A DNA stretch of 64,000 nucleotides from Selaginella tamariscina (lineage: Eukaryota > Streptophyta > Lycopodiopsida > Selaginellales > Selaginellaceae). How positions within the stretch are numbered: the first letter of the stretch is position 1; the number at the start of each line of letters is the position of its first letter. Positions 24,547-37,360 of the stretch are shown piece by piece. The position numbers and the translations under genes are program-made. Under the pieces are notes generated by a model. That model ran no database searches and had not been told where the DNA came from. It worked only from the letters and a program-made list of their open reading frames with translations. The stretch is from positions 1-64,000 of the forward strand of contig PUQB01000165.1 in NCBI GenBank assembly GCA_003024785.1. Direction: 5' to 3'.

Positions 24547-26527
24547 ACCCATAACCAACAAACCAAAAAGGAAGAGAAATAACGTAAACAATAAAGGTGC
24601 ACCTCCCGTAATAGCAGTGCCTGTCCAAAGAACTAGAAACGAGTTCCAAGCCTATTTAAAATTGTAATAATATCAAATTAATACATATACTTGATTAATA
24701 ATAACGTATAACAAATGAATAAGTTCAATTAGATTAAGCGTAGATTTCATACGTTGAGCAAGTTTTATAAACTGAACTTTAATAAGCAGTATTTAACTTT
24801 ATAACTCTATAAACGACCAGCATGAAGTCACTTTTTATATGTTTAAGTTTAATTTAAACAATAAAATGCAATTAAGTTTAATTAAAACGTTTTATCTTAA
24901 TTAATTAGTATACCACAGCAAAGGTGCCTGTCCCTGCGGTAGCTGCACTTAGACCCGCTGGAGGAATAGTTATTTTTAATGAATTCGAAGACCTTTTCAA
25001 TACCTGTATAAGACAATAAAGATTATTATATATATTAACTAGATAATAATAATTCTAAATATAATTTATAAATTAACTAAGGTTAAGTTTAACTATACAA
25101 TAACAAACCATGCATCTAAAGAGTAATAATATATGCTAATGTGATAATATATACTACTAATAAAATCCTAAACTTTGTCCGTTTACAAACAAATTGTTAA
25201 CTTACTACTTTTGTTCCGTATGGCTTTCTGATTTGGGAATGTTCCGCAGAAACTACTGAATCTTCTTCCTTTCCTTGAAGAGCTTTAATCACTTCTTCAG
25301 CCGTCTATACGCAAAATGCATAACGCACGCACGCATGCGCGCGCGCACACACACACACACACACGAAGAGAGAGAAAGACCTGGTATCTATCTTCAGGTG
25401 CCGGTTCAAGGAGCTTCTCAACAATACGTGCCATTGTAGGACTTATAGAGACGGAGTCTTGAAAATCGACCTTCAGCCTTTTCTGTATAATAATAATAAT
25501 AAACTAAATATTACAAAACTATAATGTATACAATATCATATACATTTCTATATAAAAGAAAACATAATAGAAAAACAAAATGATATATGTATATTAATAA
25601 ATAGAATTTTTATATTTAGACACCTGTGGAAATGCTGCAGGAGAACGTCCTGAAAGCATGTAAAGTAGTGTACCACCAAGTCCATACAAATCTGTTTGCA
25701 AAGTAGCTCTATTCTGAAACTGCTCCGGAGCCATATACCCATACTGCACCAAAACATATATATAGACGCATACATACACACACCTACACACAACTGAAGC
25801 AAATAGAAATTCCAAAAGATGTTCCTACAATGACATAACATCTTGTCCAAAACTAACTATTAGAGTTATTTATTTACCAAGTTAGTTATTAAATTAAGGG
25901 AAAACTGGTTATTACAAATTCACCACTGAAGTTTTAAAAATTACATTTTTGTCATCAGAAAACTTCAAAGGAAGAATATAGAAGAATATTCTAAGTTAAA
26001 TTGAAATAAAACATAATATTAAAATAATTTATAAATAAACCGGTCTTATTATTAATATTGTAACTGTTGTTCTGTTGTTGCTAAAATTTATTTTCATACA
26101 TTTTAAACTGTAAACATATTGTGACTCTGCTGAAGTGTTAATAAAGGGTATTTATGCAAATATAAATTTTCTCAAGGACAGAAATCTAATTTTTGGGTAA
26201 ATTTGTAAATATCTCAAAAACTTAAAGGGGTATTTATATAATCTTCCCTTAAATTAGTATGATTTAACTAAGTTTAATACTTAATTAAACTAACCAGGAG
26301 AACAAACCGTGCCAACTACGGTGCTGCCAATGAATGTCGAAGGTGCTGCATCCTGCACTGCTCCAAAGTCCACGACCTTGACCTTCCCCGTTGCCTCGTC
26401 CAATATGATATTATCTGGCTGAAACCACGAAAACAATATATATATATTTATATATATAAAAGAGAGAGAGATACATATAATAAATATCCATGCATGCATG
26501 GCCAAGTTAAGCATCCCTCCCGGTGTG

Positions 26528-26587
<60 letters not shown>

Positions 26588-27707
26588 CTTGTTTTATATA
26601 CACAACATGCCCTATGGAACATTAAGCTATGTCAAAAGACACACATGCATACACATAACTTCATAAGACATCAGTTAAATAGTTTGGAACATTGTAGTGT
26701 TACCTATAATGTTATAGACACGCATGTGTGTATTATAGAAAATACCAGGGTTTGACAGCATGGGAAAGCATTACACTGCTTCGTGGAATTACTTAATGCT
26801 TGGATGCATGGAGAATGGGGAGAGTTTAGTCGCTTTAGATGTGTTCAATAGCGAGGTTATTTCCAGTATCTCTCTCTCTGGCGATTGTATTTTGAACACA
26901 CACACACACACACACATGCACGTCAAGACATATATGTTTAAGCTACGTAATAATGTCATCCTTACATATAACAAGCACATATATAAAAAGAGATCGTCCA
27001 TATATTAGATTGTACCTTGATATCGCGATGAATTACAGGAGGCCTAAGACTTCCAAGGTATTTCAGAACTTCCAGTATCTGCAAAATGAACAGATGATAT
27101 TTGCATTGTGTTGTGAGAGAGAAAGAGAGAGAGAGAGTTACCTCAATAGCAATGCTTTTAACTTCTTCTTCGGAAACACGCCATCCCTCTTCAACAAGCT
27201 TAGTTAGTGATTTGCCCTTTGCCACCTTTTGCACAATATAAAACGCTTTGTCCTGCTCGCTATCCACCTATAAAACAGTAAATTATTAGTATTATAAAAT
27301 AATTAGTTAGCGTATATGTGAATAATGTTACCAAGATATACAAACAGTTAATGCTACTAAGTATGCCATGGGTAGCGAACCATTACTAAGTGTGTACTGT
27401 ATAAATACTTGTTTGTTTGTGTGTGTTTACACTCTTATATTTAGACATACATATGTGATAAACATACACAATAGGTAAAATAGCATACATACATACACTA
27501 TAGACACTTAGATAAACCTCAAAAAAATCGATGTATTCAGGAATCCCTGGATGCTTAAGTGACTTTAATATCCTTGCTTCTCTTTCAAACAAATCAAGAT
27601 CCTGTGTATATAATAATATACATAAACAGAGAAAAACAAAAAAGATAAGATATATTTATACTTAAGGATATATGCATGATATGTGTGTGTGTATGTGTAT
27701 GTATCTA

Positions 27708-27742
<35 letters not shown>

Positions 27743-28547
27743 ATATATATATATATATTATATTAGGATATAATTAGTTACACAAACCTTCCATCCTTTC
27801 ATATTTCGCAAAGACATGGCTTTGATAGCAACATTTTCGCCACTGTCACACTCCGCTTCATATGTGATACCAGCACCGCCTTGCCCAAGAACATCTATTA
27901 TCTTATACTTCCCTGTAAATAGAATATACTTTTCACCACGAGTACAACGTGTGTGTGAGAGAGAGAATACACATAGGTCTAAATACCTCAAACAAGTTCA
28001 CCATAGATAGATAGATAGATATAAAGCTATACATAAATATAGTCATAAACCCATATACTGTATATATATGCCATATCATACTTTCCTGCAATTATATCTC
28101 CTTTTTCATGGAAGATACTGAGCGTATTTTTCTTTTCTGGCCACTTATAATCTGTTAGTTCTTCTCCACTGTAGAAAACATGATATTAACATATATAACT
28201 TGACTATATACATATATATAATCTAAATACAACTCATGTGAAAATTATATATGAGCTACATAATATATACACGCACGCACGCACACATATAAATATATAT
28301 AATGCACTTGAAAAAAAATTACTAAAAAAATAATAAAAGCAAATATATATGTACACCCGTACATGTTCATATATATAGGAAATTAACATATAATTGCTCA
28401 CTGGGCACTTGCAGCAACTTGAGAATGGCGTTTCTTGATTGTATAATGCGGGTAGCAACCTCCTAATTTGGGATTAAGACTCCTAATCCGGGGATTATTC
28501 AAGATTAGAGAGCATCCAGCTAAACTCACAGAATGCACGATGAACAT
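23779..28547 (-). CDS. Ser/Thr protein kinase of bacterial/cyanobacterial style, plastid-targeted and membrane-anchored, 14 exons
   Basis: Exons: 28547-28402, 28168-28086, 27912-27788, 27601-27518, 27267-27142, 27078-27016, 26418-26308, 25743-25624, 25482-25381, 25304-25209, 25003-24914, 24651-24549, 24459-24303 and 23997-23779. Phases agree nearly throughout. N-terminal 48 residues are Ser/Arg-rich and transit-peptide-like. Kinase motifs: VLGQGGAGITYEAE (P-loop), VAIKAM (VAIK Lys), HRDIK-PDN (catalytic loop split by an intron), VVDFGAV (DFG) and YMAPEQ (APE). All key residues are present, so it should be active. The PPVIHRDIKPDN and TDLYGLGGTLLYMLSGRSP wording resembles cyanobacterial kinases more than typical plant ones. 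Exon 12 encodes a hydrophobic span (LLFTLFLFLFGLLV), followed by a soluble C-terminal domain ending YDDFW. The exon 2 donor reads G|GAAAGT where G|GTAAGT is expected, and the exon 12/13 join is off by one. Substrate unknown. Confidence 0.85.
24495..24542. repeat. (AG)n microsatellite in kinase intron
   Basis: An uninterrupted AG run of about 47 bp preceded by an AT run, lying in the intron between exons 12 and 13, close to the exon 12 donor. Confidence 0.9.
26527..26586. repeat. (AT)n microsatellite in kinase intron
   Basis: About 60 bp of uninterrupted TA dinucleotides in the intron upstream of the exon carrying the DFG motif. Translations across it give only poly-Tyr/Ile, an artefact. Confidence 0.9.
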
Positions 28548-28945
28548 GGCGCCCCTTCTTCCTCGCTAAGAACCCTAATCTCAAAGACTCTGTTTAGGGT
28601 TTTTGCCACGTGGGGACAGAAAATGAACAAGCTATTGTATTAAACTCCAGACATTTTTGAAAAGAAATATTTATAAATTTTAAATACTTCATAATAAAAA
28701 AAATTACAATTAATAATACATGATAAATTAAAGTATTATATATACTTCTATTACTATGTTATTTATATTTCTCTATCATGTTATGTATATATACATATAT
28801 CTTGAATATTTTGTTTATTTTGCCTGTGTGAGTGCGCACGAGTTTGTATGTGTGTGTGTGTGTTGACTTATTTGATCTGAGATTTTTCCAAATATATCAT
28901 ATTCTTTACATATGTTGTTATATATATCTTAGATATGTTGTTCAT

Positions 28946-28985
<40 letters not shown>
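28087..28985 (-). repeat. Segmental duplication copy A (kinase 5' exons and upstream DNA)
   Basis: This stretch, holding kinase exons 1-2, intron 1 and about 400 bp upstream, is nearly identical to 34628-35480. Identity begins abruptly at tgcaattatat, exactly at the exon 2 end, and runs through matching microsatellites. Differences are mostly small indels, so the duplication is fairly recent. Confidence 0.9.
28562..28606 (-). promoter_or_regulatory. Paired telobox motifs at the kinase 5' end
   Basis: AACCCTAA at about 28572 and TTTAGGGTTTT at about 28594 lie within 60 bp upstream of the kinase start codon at 28547, facing each other. The same pair is preserved in the duplicate near 35110-35145. 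A telobox-type promoter role is inferred from known plant promoters. Confidence 0.5.
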
Positions 28986-28986
<1 letters not shown>

Positions 28987-29139
28987 TTTTAAAATAAACT
29001 TGACTGAATGTAGAAGCAAATATTAAAAAAAAACTAATATTCTATAAAATATGCTAAATCTGCCCTAATATTTTAGAAAAAATCAAGAAAAAAACATGTA
29101 TTTAAAGAAAATTTCTATATACTAAATCATGTATATAAA

Positions 29140-31112
29140 TGAACACATTAACCCTGACATAACATGTATAATGAAATATAAAACAGATAACAATAATACT
29201 ACTTTTCATAGTAAAGCATTTATAAAGGAACATTAAACAATGCTGAAATATAACACATATTTACAAGTGTATATTACAAGGTAGTTATGAAACTAATGAC
29301 TATGATGCTAAGTATAAAATTTCTACATGCATACACTACGCAAGCGTAAACACACATATAATATTTGTGTGTACGTATGTACGTACCTTATTATAAAAAA
29401 TCCAAGTAATATTGTTGTAAGTTATGGAAAATATACATAGATAAAGAAAGTGGTGCAAGGTTCTGTGCACTCGTTACAAAATGTGAATGTAATTATATAC
29501 TTTGCATTAATTTAAAATATAAAATGTGAATATTTAAAATATGTTTTGTTGCTTGTTAAGAAGGGCGTTCGTCAGAATAATTACCTTGAAAAAGACTTTG
29601 ATTTTATTTTTAAATAACGTGAAAGACCCAATCACATGTTTTGATTTTATCTTAATTAATTTTATTTGTTCTTCTTTATTTCATTTATTCAGTTTCAATT
29701 GAGTTTGAATTCATGTTATTATTATTAATCTTAAACCTTAATAGAATTCTTTAGTTCTTTCTCAAATAATATTTGCACCTTAGACAATATTAACTAATAC
29801 ATGTGATGAAAATAAATAAAAAATTTATTTTAATATGAACTCTTTTACATTATTAATGTAAACAATTTGTACTAGTTTTTAATTATAAATTTAAATTTGT
29901 TAAAGAATTTTAAATTTTAAAGGTGATCAAATTAACATAATAGAGTCAGTGAATAAACATTTTTGCTCACTTATTTTACATATGCGTATCTAATTTAAAG
30001 TTAAAAACATAAAATCTTATTTAAATATACTATTTAAATGTACTCTCCTAATGTGTGTGAGAGAGAAGGAGAGAAAGAGTTTTTTCTAAATGTTAAATTA
30101 TATAAAATAAAATATATTTTTATACAAACATTATTTTCGTACTAGTATGTTAGTTTTTATTTTAAAGCAAATCCCAACTCATTACCAAAATAGTTGACAC
30201 ATACTAAACAAAAACCAATATATAAGTATGAAAATCATGTTCATACCTATAATGTATTTTATTTTTTATAACTTGACATTTAAAAAATCTTTATCTTTCC
30301 CCTTCTCTCTCACATGCACATGAGTATATTTAAATAATATATTTTAAATAAAATTTTATGTTTCTAAACTCAAACCAAATACACGTACTGTGAAATGAGT
30401 TAAAACATCTGTCCACCAACTTTATCATGTTAACTTAATCATCTTTAAGATTTAAAATTCTTTAACAAATTCAAATTCATAATTAAAAATTAATATAAAT
30501 TATTTGTGTTAACAATGTAAAAAAACTCACATTAAAATAAGATTTTCATTCTTCTCCAACACATGAATCACATCCTTTAACATAATCTGAATTTCTTTTT
30601 ATAAATGCTCTCTCCAAATTGTTTACATATAGACACTCAAATTCAATTACATGATAAATTTATTAAATATCAACAATTATTGTTCTCACTACATACATAC
30701 ACAAGATCACATTATGTAATTAAATATGTTATATTTGATATTATATAACAAAATACAATCATATACATGCACTACTATATATATTATTTTTTATATTGTT
30801 TAACATACATGAACGTTATAACTAAAATGAGAATGATATATGAAAATGAGAATATAAAAAAAAACTTAAATTAATACTTACATATTAATTATTAATATTT
30901 TAAACATATATTTTAAAGAATAGTCTTTCTCTAACCATAAATTATTCTAAACATTATTTTTTATATTAAAAAATGCTAATTAAATAATTAAAATTATTAA
31001 TTATTGAGACTATAAACATTCCCATTTTAATTACAACATCCGTATACATGTGTGTATCACACATACCTGAAGCTTAACAAAGCTCCCTCTTACTACATGA
31101 TTATAACAGTGT
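29140..31112. repeat. AT-rich unit, copy 1 of 3
   Basis: A stretch of about 1.9 kb sharing ordered landmarks with 32483-34255 and 35655-37360: attacaaggtagttatgaaac, aaaaaatccaagtaatatt, aagaagggcgt.cgtc, cccaatcacatgttttgat, and (copies 1 and 2 only) an end with cctgaagcttaacaaagc then tccctcttactacatgatta. No coding capacity is visible. Copies are diverged in the middle and closer at the ends. Confidence 0.8.
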
Positions 31113-31375
31113 ATAATGAAGACAAGATACATGGTCAGAAATACAACCAAAAAAAGAGTTGGATTTGTGGATTATCTATCAGTAAAACAAAGCTTCTGAT
31201 ATAGACTTTGCAAATCAAAATGTACCCTGATTCATGTAAAATACCTTGATTAATGCAGAAAAACCATCATGGTCTCTGTGAAAATAGAAGACAACATAGA
31301 TTTTCATTACCTTCACACTGTAAACCTAAAGGATTCTATGAGAATATTCTACATTCCTTATTCTATGAGAATATT

Positions 31376-32300
31376 CTAAAGGGTTTCTAAGCGCTCGATA
31401 TCTGTGGCAAGCGCAGGCAGAACCTCCGGTGCCCATATCCTCCGATCAAGGTTTCTCTCAATGAATCTTCCTCTGAGGAGCTCTTAAATCACTGCCCGCT
31501 CTCTCTGCGGTCGAGGTCGATCGAGCGGATCATTAGCCCACAAATGCCGGATGGACATCCATGAATCAGGGTAGTTTTGCTTGATTATCTGTAGCATGTT
31601 CAGAGAATGTGTGAACGCTACACAGATGGCGTAAATGCTTGGTGATAGAGAAATACAGATTGAAATGTAAAACCGCAACAGGTGAATAAGCAATTGCTTG
31701 TGGGCGCAACCCTTTCTGCGCATTCGATTCGGTATGCACTTACCATGCGCGTACTTGGTATCACCGTCCTCTCGTTTCACGCTGCATTTGAAGGTTCTTA
31801 ATTAACTGTGATACAGGATCTGGTTTCCATCGAGTAGTTCATATGACTATTACGTCCATACTTAAACTTTTAGGCTGTTTTCACGAACCTGGTGTTTGAG
31901 AATTCACACACACCACACATACACATGTACACACATGTAAGATATACGTGCATACATATTGTTTACCAGATTTCACTTCTTCAGAAAGTACCAGCTCATT
32001 GCTCGTTTGCACATCGTTAGAAACTGCATACTCATCAGAACTTATATTGACCTCCTTATCCCTATTCATATATAAACAGTTTATACAGACATAATGTATA
32101 GAACAGACAAGCATAGAGATCTAGAGAGAGAGAGAGAGAGAGCTAGTTTTATCCCTCCCTTCTCTCTCTCACACACACACTCACACACACATTGAAAATC
32201 ATATTAAAAGTTTATATATTTTAATATTTTAATAGCAATACAATACGGTTGTATGTGTGTGTGTATGCTTGTATTTATATGTGATTAAGTACCTACCAGG
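31376..32300 (-). pseudogene. Unrecognised gene fragment with an in-frame stop
   Basis: Less A/T-rich islands lie on the minus strand between repeat copies 1 and 2. One exon at about 32063-31970 reads SSDEYAVSNDVQTSNELVLS, another at about 31801-31740 reads NLQMQRETRG. The last, about 31600-31376, reads MLQIIKQNYPDSWMSIRHLW then LDRPRPQRERAVI, meets TAA at 31484-31486, and continues in the same frame with ELLRGRFIERNLDRRIWAPE and ends at TAG at 31376. The open frame on both sides of a single TAA suggests a recent nonsense change or a base error (CAA to TAA). I do not recognise the family. Confidence 0.4.
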
Positions 32301-32482
32301 TTCAGTGCTTTTGGACTTGGAATAAGAGCCAAAGCCTTTCACGTGTTTATACATGTGTATTACACACACACGCGGGCACGCACATTAGAAAGATAAATAT
32401 GTGGACAATATTTTAAAAATTAAGTTCTAATTAAATCAATATCAAAATACATATCATTTACTTGAGGGAACCAAACGTCTCC

Positions 32483-34255
32483 ATAACATATATAATGAAA
32501 TATATAAAACAACAATAACAGTAATACAAGCTGGACAATGCCATCAAAGTCTCATTTACAACGGAACATTAAACAACGCTGAATATAATAGATATATTTA
32601 TATGTGTACATTACAAGGTAGTTATGAAACTAACGATTAGGTATAATCTTTTGACATGCTACACATACACACATATATGTTATTATAAAAAATCCAAGTA
32701 ATATTGTTATAAGTAATGAGAAAGTGGTGCAATGTTCCGTGCACTTGCGATAAAATGTGAATGTAATTATATACTATTGTACTAACTTAGAATATAACAT
32801 GTAAATAGTTAAAATATGCTTTTTATTCAGTAAGAAGGGCGTCCGTCGGAATAATCACCCTTGAGAAAAATTTCAATACGACAAGTTACCTTGTTAAGAA
32901 CATGTTCACCAAAACATAATCTTCATCAAATCTGTAGTACACTGCATGTCCCATATAATGGAGTGTTACTTACAAATACGTTGCTTTAAATTAAAAGGGT
33001 AAAGATGAGGCTACAAAAAGACAAATTCCTTAAGTATTTTAAAGTTTATTTTAAACTTTCTGTACCACATCTTAAAAATCTTAAATTCTTAGTTTAACAG
33101 TTTCATCTTGTCAATTAAGTAAAAAGCCTAATCACATGTTTTAATTCTAATTTAGTAATCTTATTTATTGTTTTATTTCATTTTAATATTAGTTCTTTTT
33201 TAAATAGCATTTACACCTTAGATGCAAAAGCATTTAATTTATATATTAAAGATAGTTGAGGATTTTATTTTAATGTAAACTTTTTTATGTCATTAAAATA
33301 AACAACTTATAATTATGAATTTAAATTTATTAAGGAATTTTAAATCTTATAAATAGATTAATACGATAAAGTGGGTTTCTTATTCACTTACTTTACAGTA
33401 TGTATATCTGATTTAAGGTTAAAGACATAAAATTTATTTAAATATACTATTTAAATATACTCTTCCTATGTGTGTGAGAAAGAGAAAGTTTTTTTTTAAA
33501 TGTCAAAGTTATATAAAATAAAATACATTATTTTATATGAGCATGATTTAACATAATTTTTATTTTAATGCAAATCCCAATTCATTATCAAAATGGTTGA
33601 CACTTCTTAAAACAAAAACCAATATACAAGTATGAAAATCATGTTTGTATAAATAATGTTTTTTTTTGTTTTAAAAATTTGACATTTAAAAATGCTCTAT
33701 CCCTCCCACATGCACAGAAGGGTATATTTAAACAATATATTTTAAATAAGATTTTATGTCTCTAAACTCGAACTAAACAAATATCATGGAGTGAGTGAGA
33801 TGGAACATTATTTATGGACGTTATCATGCTACCTTTAAGATTTGAAACTCTTTAATAAATTCAAATTCATAATTAAAAATTAATACAAACTATTTGTATT
33901 AACAATGCAAATAACTCACATTAAAATAAGATCCTTATTTTCTCCAACACATAAATCACATTCCTTAACACAATTTAAAGTTTTTATTATCAACGTTCTC
34001 TCCAAACTATCGTTAGATAAACGCTTCAAATTTAACCACATGGTAAACTTCTTAGATATCCACAACTACCATTCACATTGCATACATACATAAATCACAT
34101 TATGTAATTAAATATGTTATATACGATATTCTATACCAAAATACAATCGTATACATGCACTACTGTATATATTACTTTTCACATTGTCTAATGTACATGT
34201 GTGTATCACGGACCTGAAGCTTAACAAAGCTCCCTCTTACTACATGATTATAACA
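32483..34255. repeat. AT-rich unit, copy 2 of 3
   Basis: Same ordered landmarks as copy 1 over about 1.77 kb, ending at cctgaagcttaacaaagc and tccctcttactacatgatta at about 34211-34252. It is followed directly by the cold-shock-domain exon, whereas copy 1 is followed by a different gene fragment. Confidence 0.8.
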
Positions 34256-34318
34256 GCCTACAAGCTAGCAAGTTAACATCAATACCTCATAGATGGATAT
34301 GTTTTATGAAGAAGTGCA

Positions 34319-34627
34319 TTAGTTGAAAGCGAACGGGGTGTACATATATAAAACGCCAGCGGGAGGACGAGGAGCACGGAAAGGACCGGCGCCACGGCCA
34401 CGCCCCTGGACATGGCCGCCTTTGGGACCTGTAACATCCACGGCTCGAATGCGCTGATCATCACCTTCCTCCGCACGGAACTCCACAGTTTCCCCCTCCC
34501 GGAGCGACCGGAATCCCTCTGCGTGGATCTCCGACTGATGCACGAAGAGCTCCTCGCCGCCGTCGTCCGGCGTGATGAATCCGAAGCCTTTGGTGACATT
34601 GAACCACTTCACCTTCCCCGTTCACTT
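34319..34627 (-). pseudogene. Cold-shock-domain exon, 5'-truncated, GC-rich
   Basis: On the minus strand from about 34622: [20 protein letters not shown] then [18 protein letters not shown] and VEFRAEEGD...[10 protein letters not shown], a complete cold-shock domain with both RNA-binding motifs (KGFGFI and LFVHQ). A short Gly/Arg/Pro tail follows and ends at a stop at 34319. Plant cold-shock proteins are RNA chaperones that usually carry a glycine-rich tail with CCHC knuckles; those are missing, so the tail is truncated. There is no in-frame ATG: a TGA lies just before TGK, where the duplicated kinase segment begins (tgcaattatat at 34628). By eye the exon is strikingly richer in G+C than everything around it, and it has no introns, so it looks recently arrived (retrocopy, transfer or assembly join). 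It may be a functional chimera only if spliced. Confidence 0.8.
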
Positions 34628-35480
34628 GTGCAATTATATCTTCTTTTTCATGGAAGATACTGAGCGTATTTTTTCTTTTCTGGCCACTTATAACTGTTAG
34701 TTCTTCTCCACTGTAGAAAACATGATATTAACATATATAACTTGACTATATACATTTATAATCTAAATACAACTCATGTTGAAAATTATATATGAGCTAC
34801 ATAATATATACACGCACGCACGCACACATATAATATATATAATGCACTTGAAAAAAAATTACTAAAAAAATAATAAAAGCATATATATGTACACCCGTAC
34901 ATGTTCATATATATAGGAAATTAACATATAATTGCTCACTGGGCACTTGCAGCAACTTGAGAATGGCGTTTCTTGATTGTATAATGCGGGTAGCAACCTC
35001 CTAATTTGGGATTAAGACTCCTAATCCGGGGATTATTCAAGATTAGAGAGCATCCAGCTAAACTCACAGAATGCACGATGAACATTGGCGCCCCTTCTTC
35101 CTTGCTAAGAACCCTAATCTCAAAGACTCTGTTTAGGGTTTTTGCCACGTGGGGACAGATAAATGAATGGAAATTACAAGTTATTATTGAGAAATAAATG
35201 TATTAAACTCCAGACATTTTTGAAAAGAAATATTTATAAATTTTAAATACTTCATAATAAAAATAAATTACAATTAATAATACATGATAAATTAAAGTAT
35301 TATTATTTATTTCTTTATCTATATGTATATTATATTTTGAATATTTTTTTTTTTATTTTGCTTGTGTGCGTGCGCACGAGTGTGTATGTGTGTGTGTGAG
35401 AGATTTTTCCAAATATATCATATTCTTAGATATGTTGTTCACGAGATATATATATATATACACATTGTAGACACAAATAT
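34628..35480 (-). pseudogene. Duplicate of kinase exons 1-2 and upstream DNA (copy B)
   Basis: Copy of 28087-28985. Exon 1 (35085-34940) starts with ATG and encodes the same 48-residue transit-like peptide; exon 2 (34710-34628) follows. Small indels shift exon 2 briefly. At the end of exon 2 the kinase sequence stops and the cold-shock exon follows, in a different frame from GDIIA. No kinase domain is present. If transcribed, it would produce a transit peptide joined to cold-shock sequence out of frame unless an unseen splice corrects it. Confidence 0.85.
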
Positions 35481-35654
35481 TAAAAAAAAAAACTAATATT
35501 CTATAAAATATGCTATTTTTATTTAATAAAAATTAGCCAGGCATGGAGAGTTAAATTTACTTTATTTTGTATTTATGGACAATCTCCTTTTCATATTTAT
35601 TATAATATAATAACATCTTCGTGTCATCTTTGTACTTAGAAATTTACTATTTTA

Positions 35655-37360
35655 ATATTAAACAATGCTGAAATATAACATATATATTTACATGTGTACA
35701 TTACAAGGTAATTATGAAACTAACTATTACAATGCGAGATATAACCTTTCGACATGCATACACACGTGAACTTACACACATATAATATTTGTGTACGTAT
35801 GTATGTACTTTATTATAAAAAATCCAAGTAATATTACTGTAAATTGTGTAAAGTATACATAGATAGAGAAGGTGATGTAAGGTTTACTATATTTTGCACT
35901 AACATAAAATATAAAATATTAATAGTTACAATATGTTTGTTATTCATAAAAAAGGGCGTCCAATAAAATACTCACCTTAAAAAAGGTTTCAATTTAACAA
36001 GTTACTTGTTTTATAAAATAAATAACGCCCATATGCACCATATAACACATTATGACCACAAACACGTCTAGTAGGTTCTTGTTGATTATTAAAATTATGT
36101 ATATTTTATTCATTAATATATTAAATACCACAATATATTCTTTTTACTCTACATGTCAATATGATTGCTTTAGATTTTATACAAAGCCAACGTGAGAATT
36201 TTGTGTACATAATGAATTTTTAAATGATGTCATTCTCATCTTTCATGTGACAATTTAAAACTTTATAATTGAAAAACAATATAATAATGAAGAATAAGAT
36301 TTGTAATTGAAAAACAAATATAATAGTGAAGAGATATTTGTAGTTGAATGTGTCATTATCATGTCTTTATGTGCTTATTTTTAACATTAAACATAAATTA
36401 TATTACTTTTTTTTGAAATACTGCTTACAAATATTACTTCAAACTTAATGGGTTAAAGATGAGTATTTTAAAATTTATTTTAAACTTTTCATGTTGCATT
36501 TTAAAAATCTTAAGATTTTAATTTAATAATTTCATTATATCAATAAAGTAAAAACCTCAATCATATATTTTAATTTTAACTCAATTAATCTTATTTGTTT
36601 CTCTTTATTCAGTTTTAATTTATTCAAATTCACATTATCATTATTGATTTTAAACTTTCACATAACTTTTTAGTTTTTTCTTAAATAACATTTGTATCTT
36701 AGATGCAACAACACCCAATTCATGTGTTAAATATGGATAAAATTTTATTCTAATGTGAATTTTTATATGTTATTAACATAATAATTTTAATTCTAAATTT
36801 GAATTCGTTATGGAATTTTAAATCTTAAAGGTGGTCAGGTTAATACGACAAAATCAATAATTAATGTTTTTGCTTACTTGTTTTACGATATGTGTGTTTA
36901 ATTTGAAATTAAAAATAAAATCTTATTTAAATATATTGTTTAAATGTACTTTTCTAACATGTAAAATAAAAAGAAAAATAAAGAAAGCTTTTTTTAAATA
37001 TCAAGTTATATAAAATAAAATATATTATTTATATGAGTATGATTTCTTATATTCAGATATTAATTTTTTTTTTAAGGCAAATCCCAACTCATTACTGAAA
37101 TGGCTGACACTCTTAATACAAAACCAACATATAAATATGAAAATCATATTCACTTTTTGTAACTTGACATTTAAAAAAGCTTTATCTTTTCCCCCTCTCT
37201 CATATGCACACAAAAGTATATTTAACATATATTTTAAATAAGATTTTATATTCTAAATTCAAAATAAAAGTACATACCATAGAACAAATGAATTAAAACA
37301 TTTCGATCGTGTTAACTCGATCACCTTTAAGAAAAATTCAAATTCATAATTCAAATCATT
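35655..37360. repeat. AT-rich unit, copy 3 of 3
   Basis: Third copy of the unit at 29140 and 32483, lying beyond kinase copy B just as copy 1 lies beyond the kinase. It lacks the terminal cctgaagcttaacaaagc block and stops about 120 bp before the IFT139 start codon. Confidence 0.75.

Noticed and set aside
26498-26755. Frames of poly-Tyr/Ile across AT runs (also at 10926, 28832, 37973, 62021)
   Set aside because: These are translations of dinucleotide repeats inside introns or spacers.
26760-27008. Plus-strand 82-codon frame inside the kinase gene
   Set aside because: It is antisense to a kinase intron and part of an exon, ends in a CA repeat and has no protein features.
28083-28086. True non-canonical GA-AG intron in the kinase gene
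   Set aside because: G|GAAAGTATG is one missing T away from a standard GT donor, and similar one-base losses occur all over the window, so a consensus error is simpler.
34412-34663. Plus-strand frame across the cold-shock exon
   Set aside because: The GC-rich exon is open on both strands; only the minus strand carries the cold-shock motifs.
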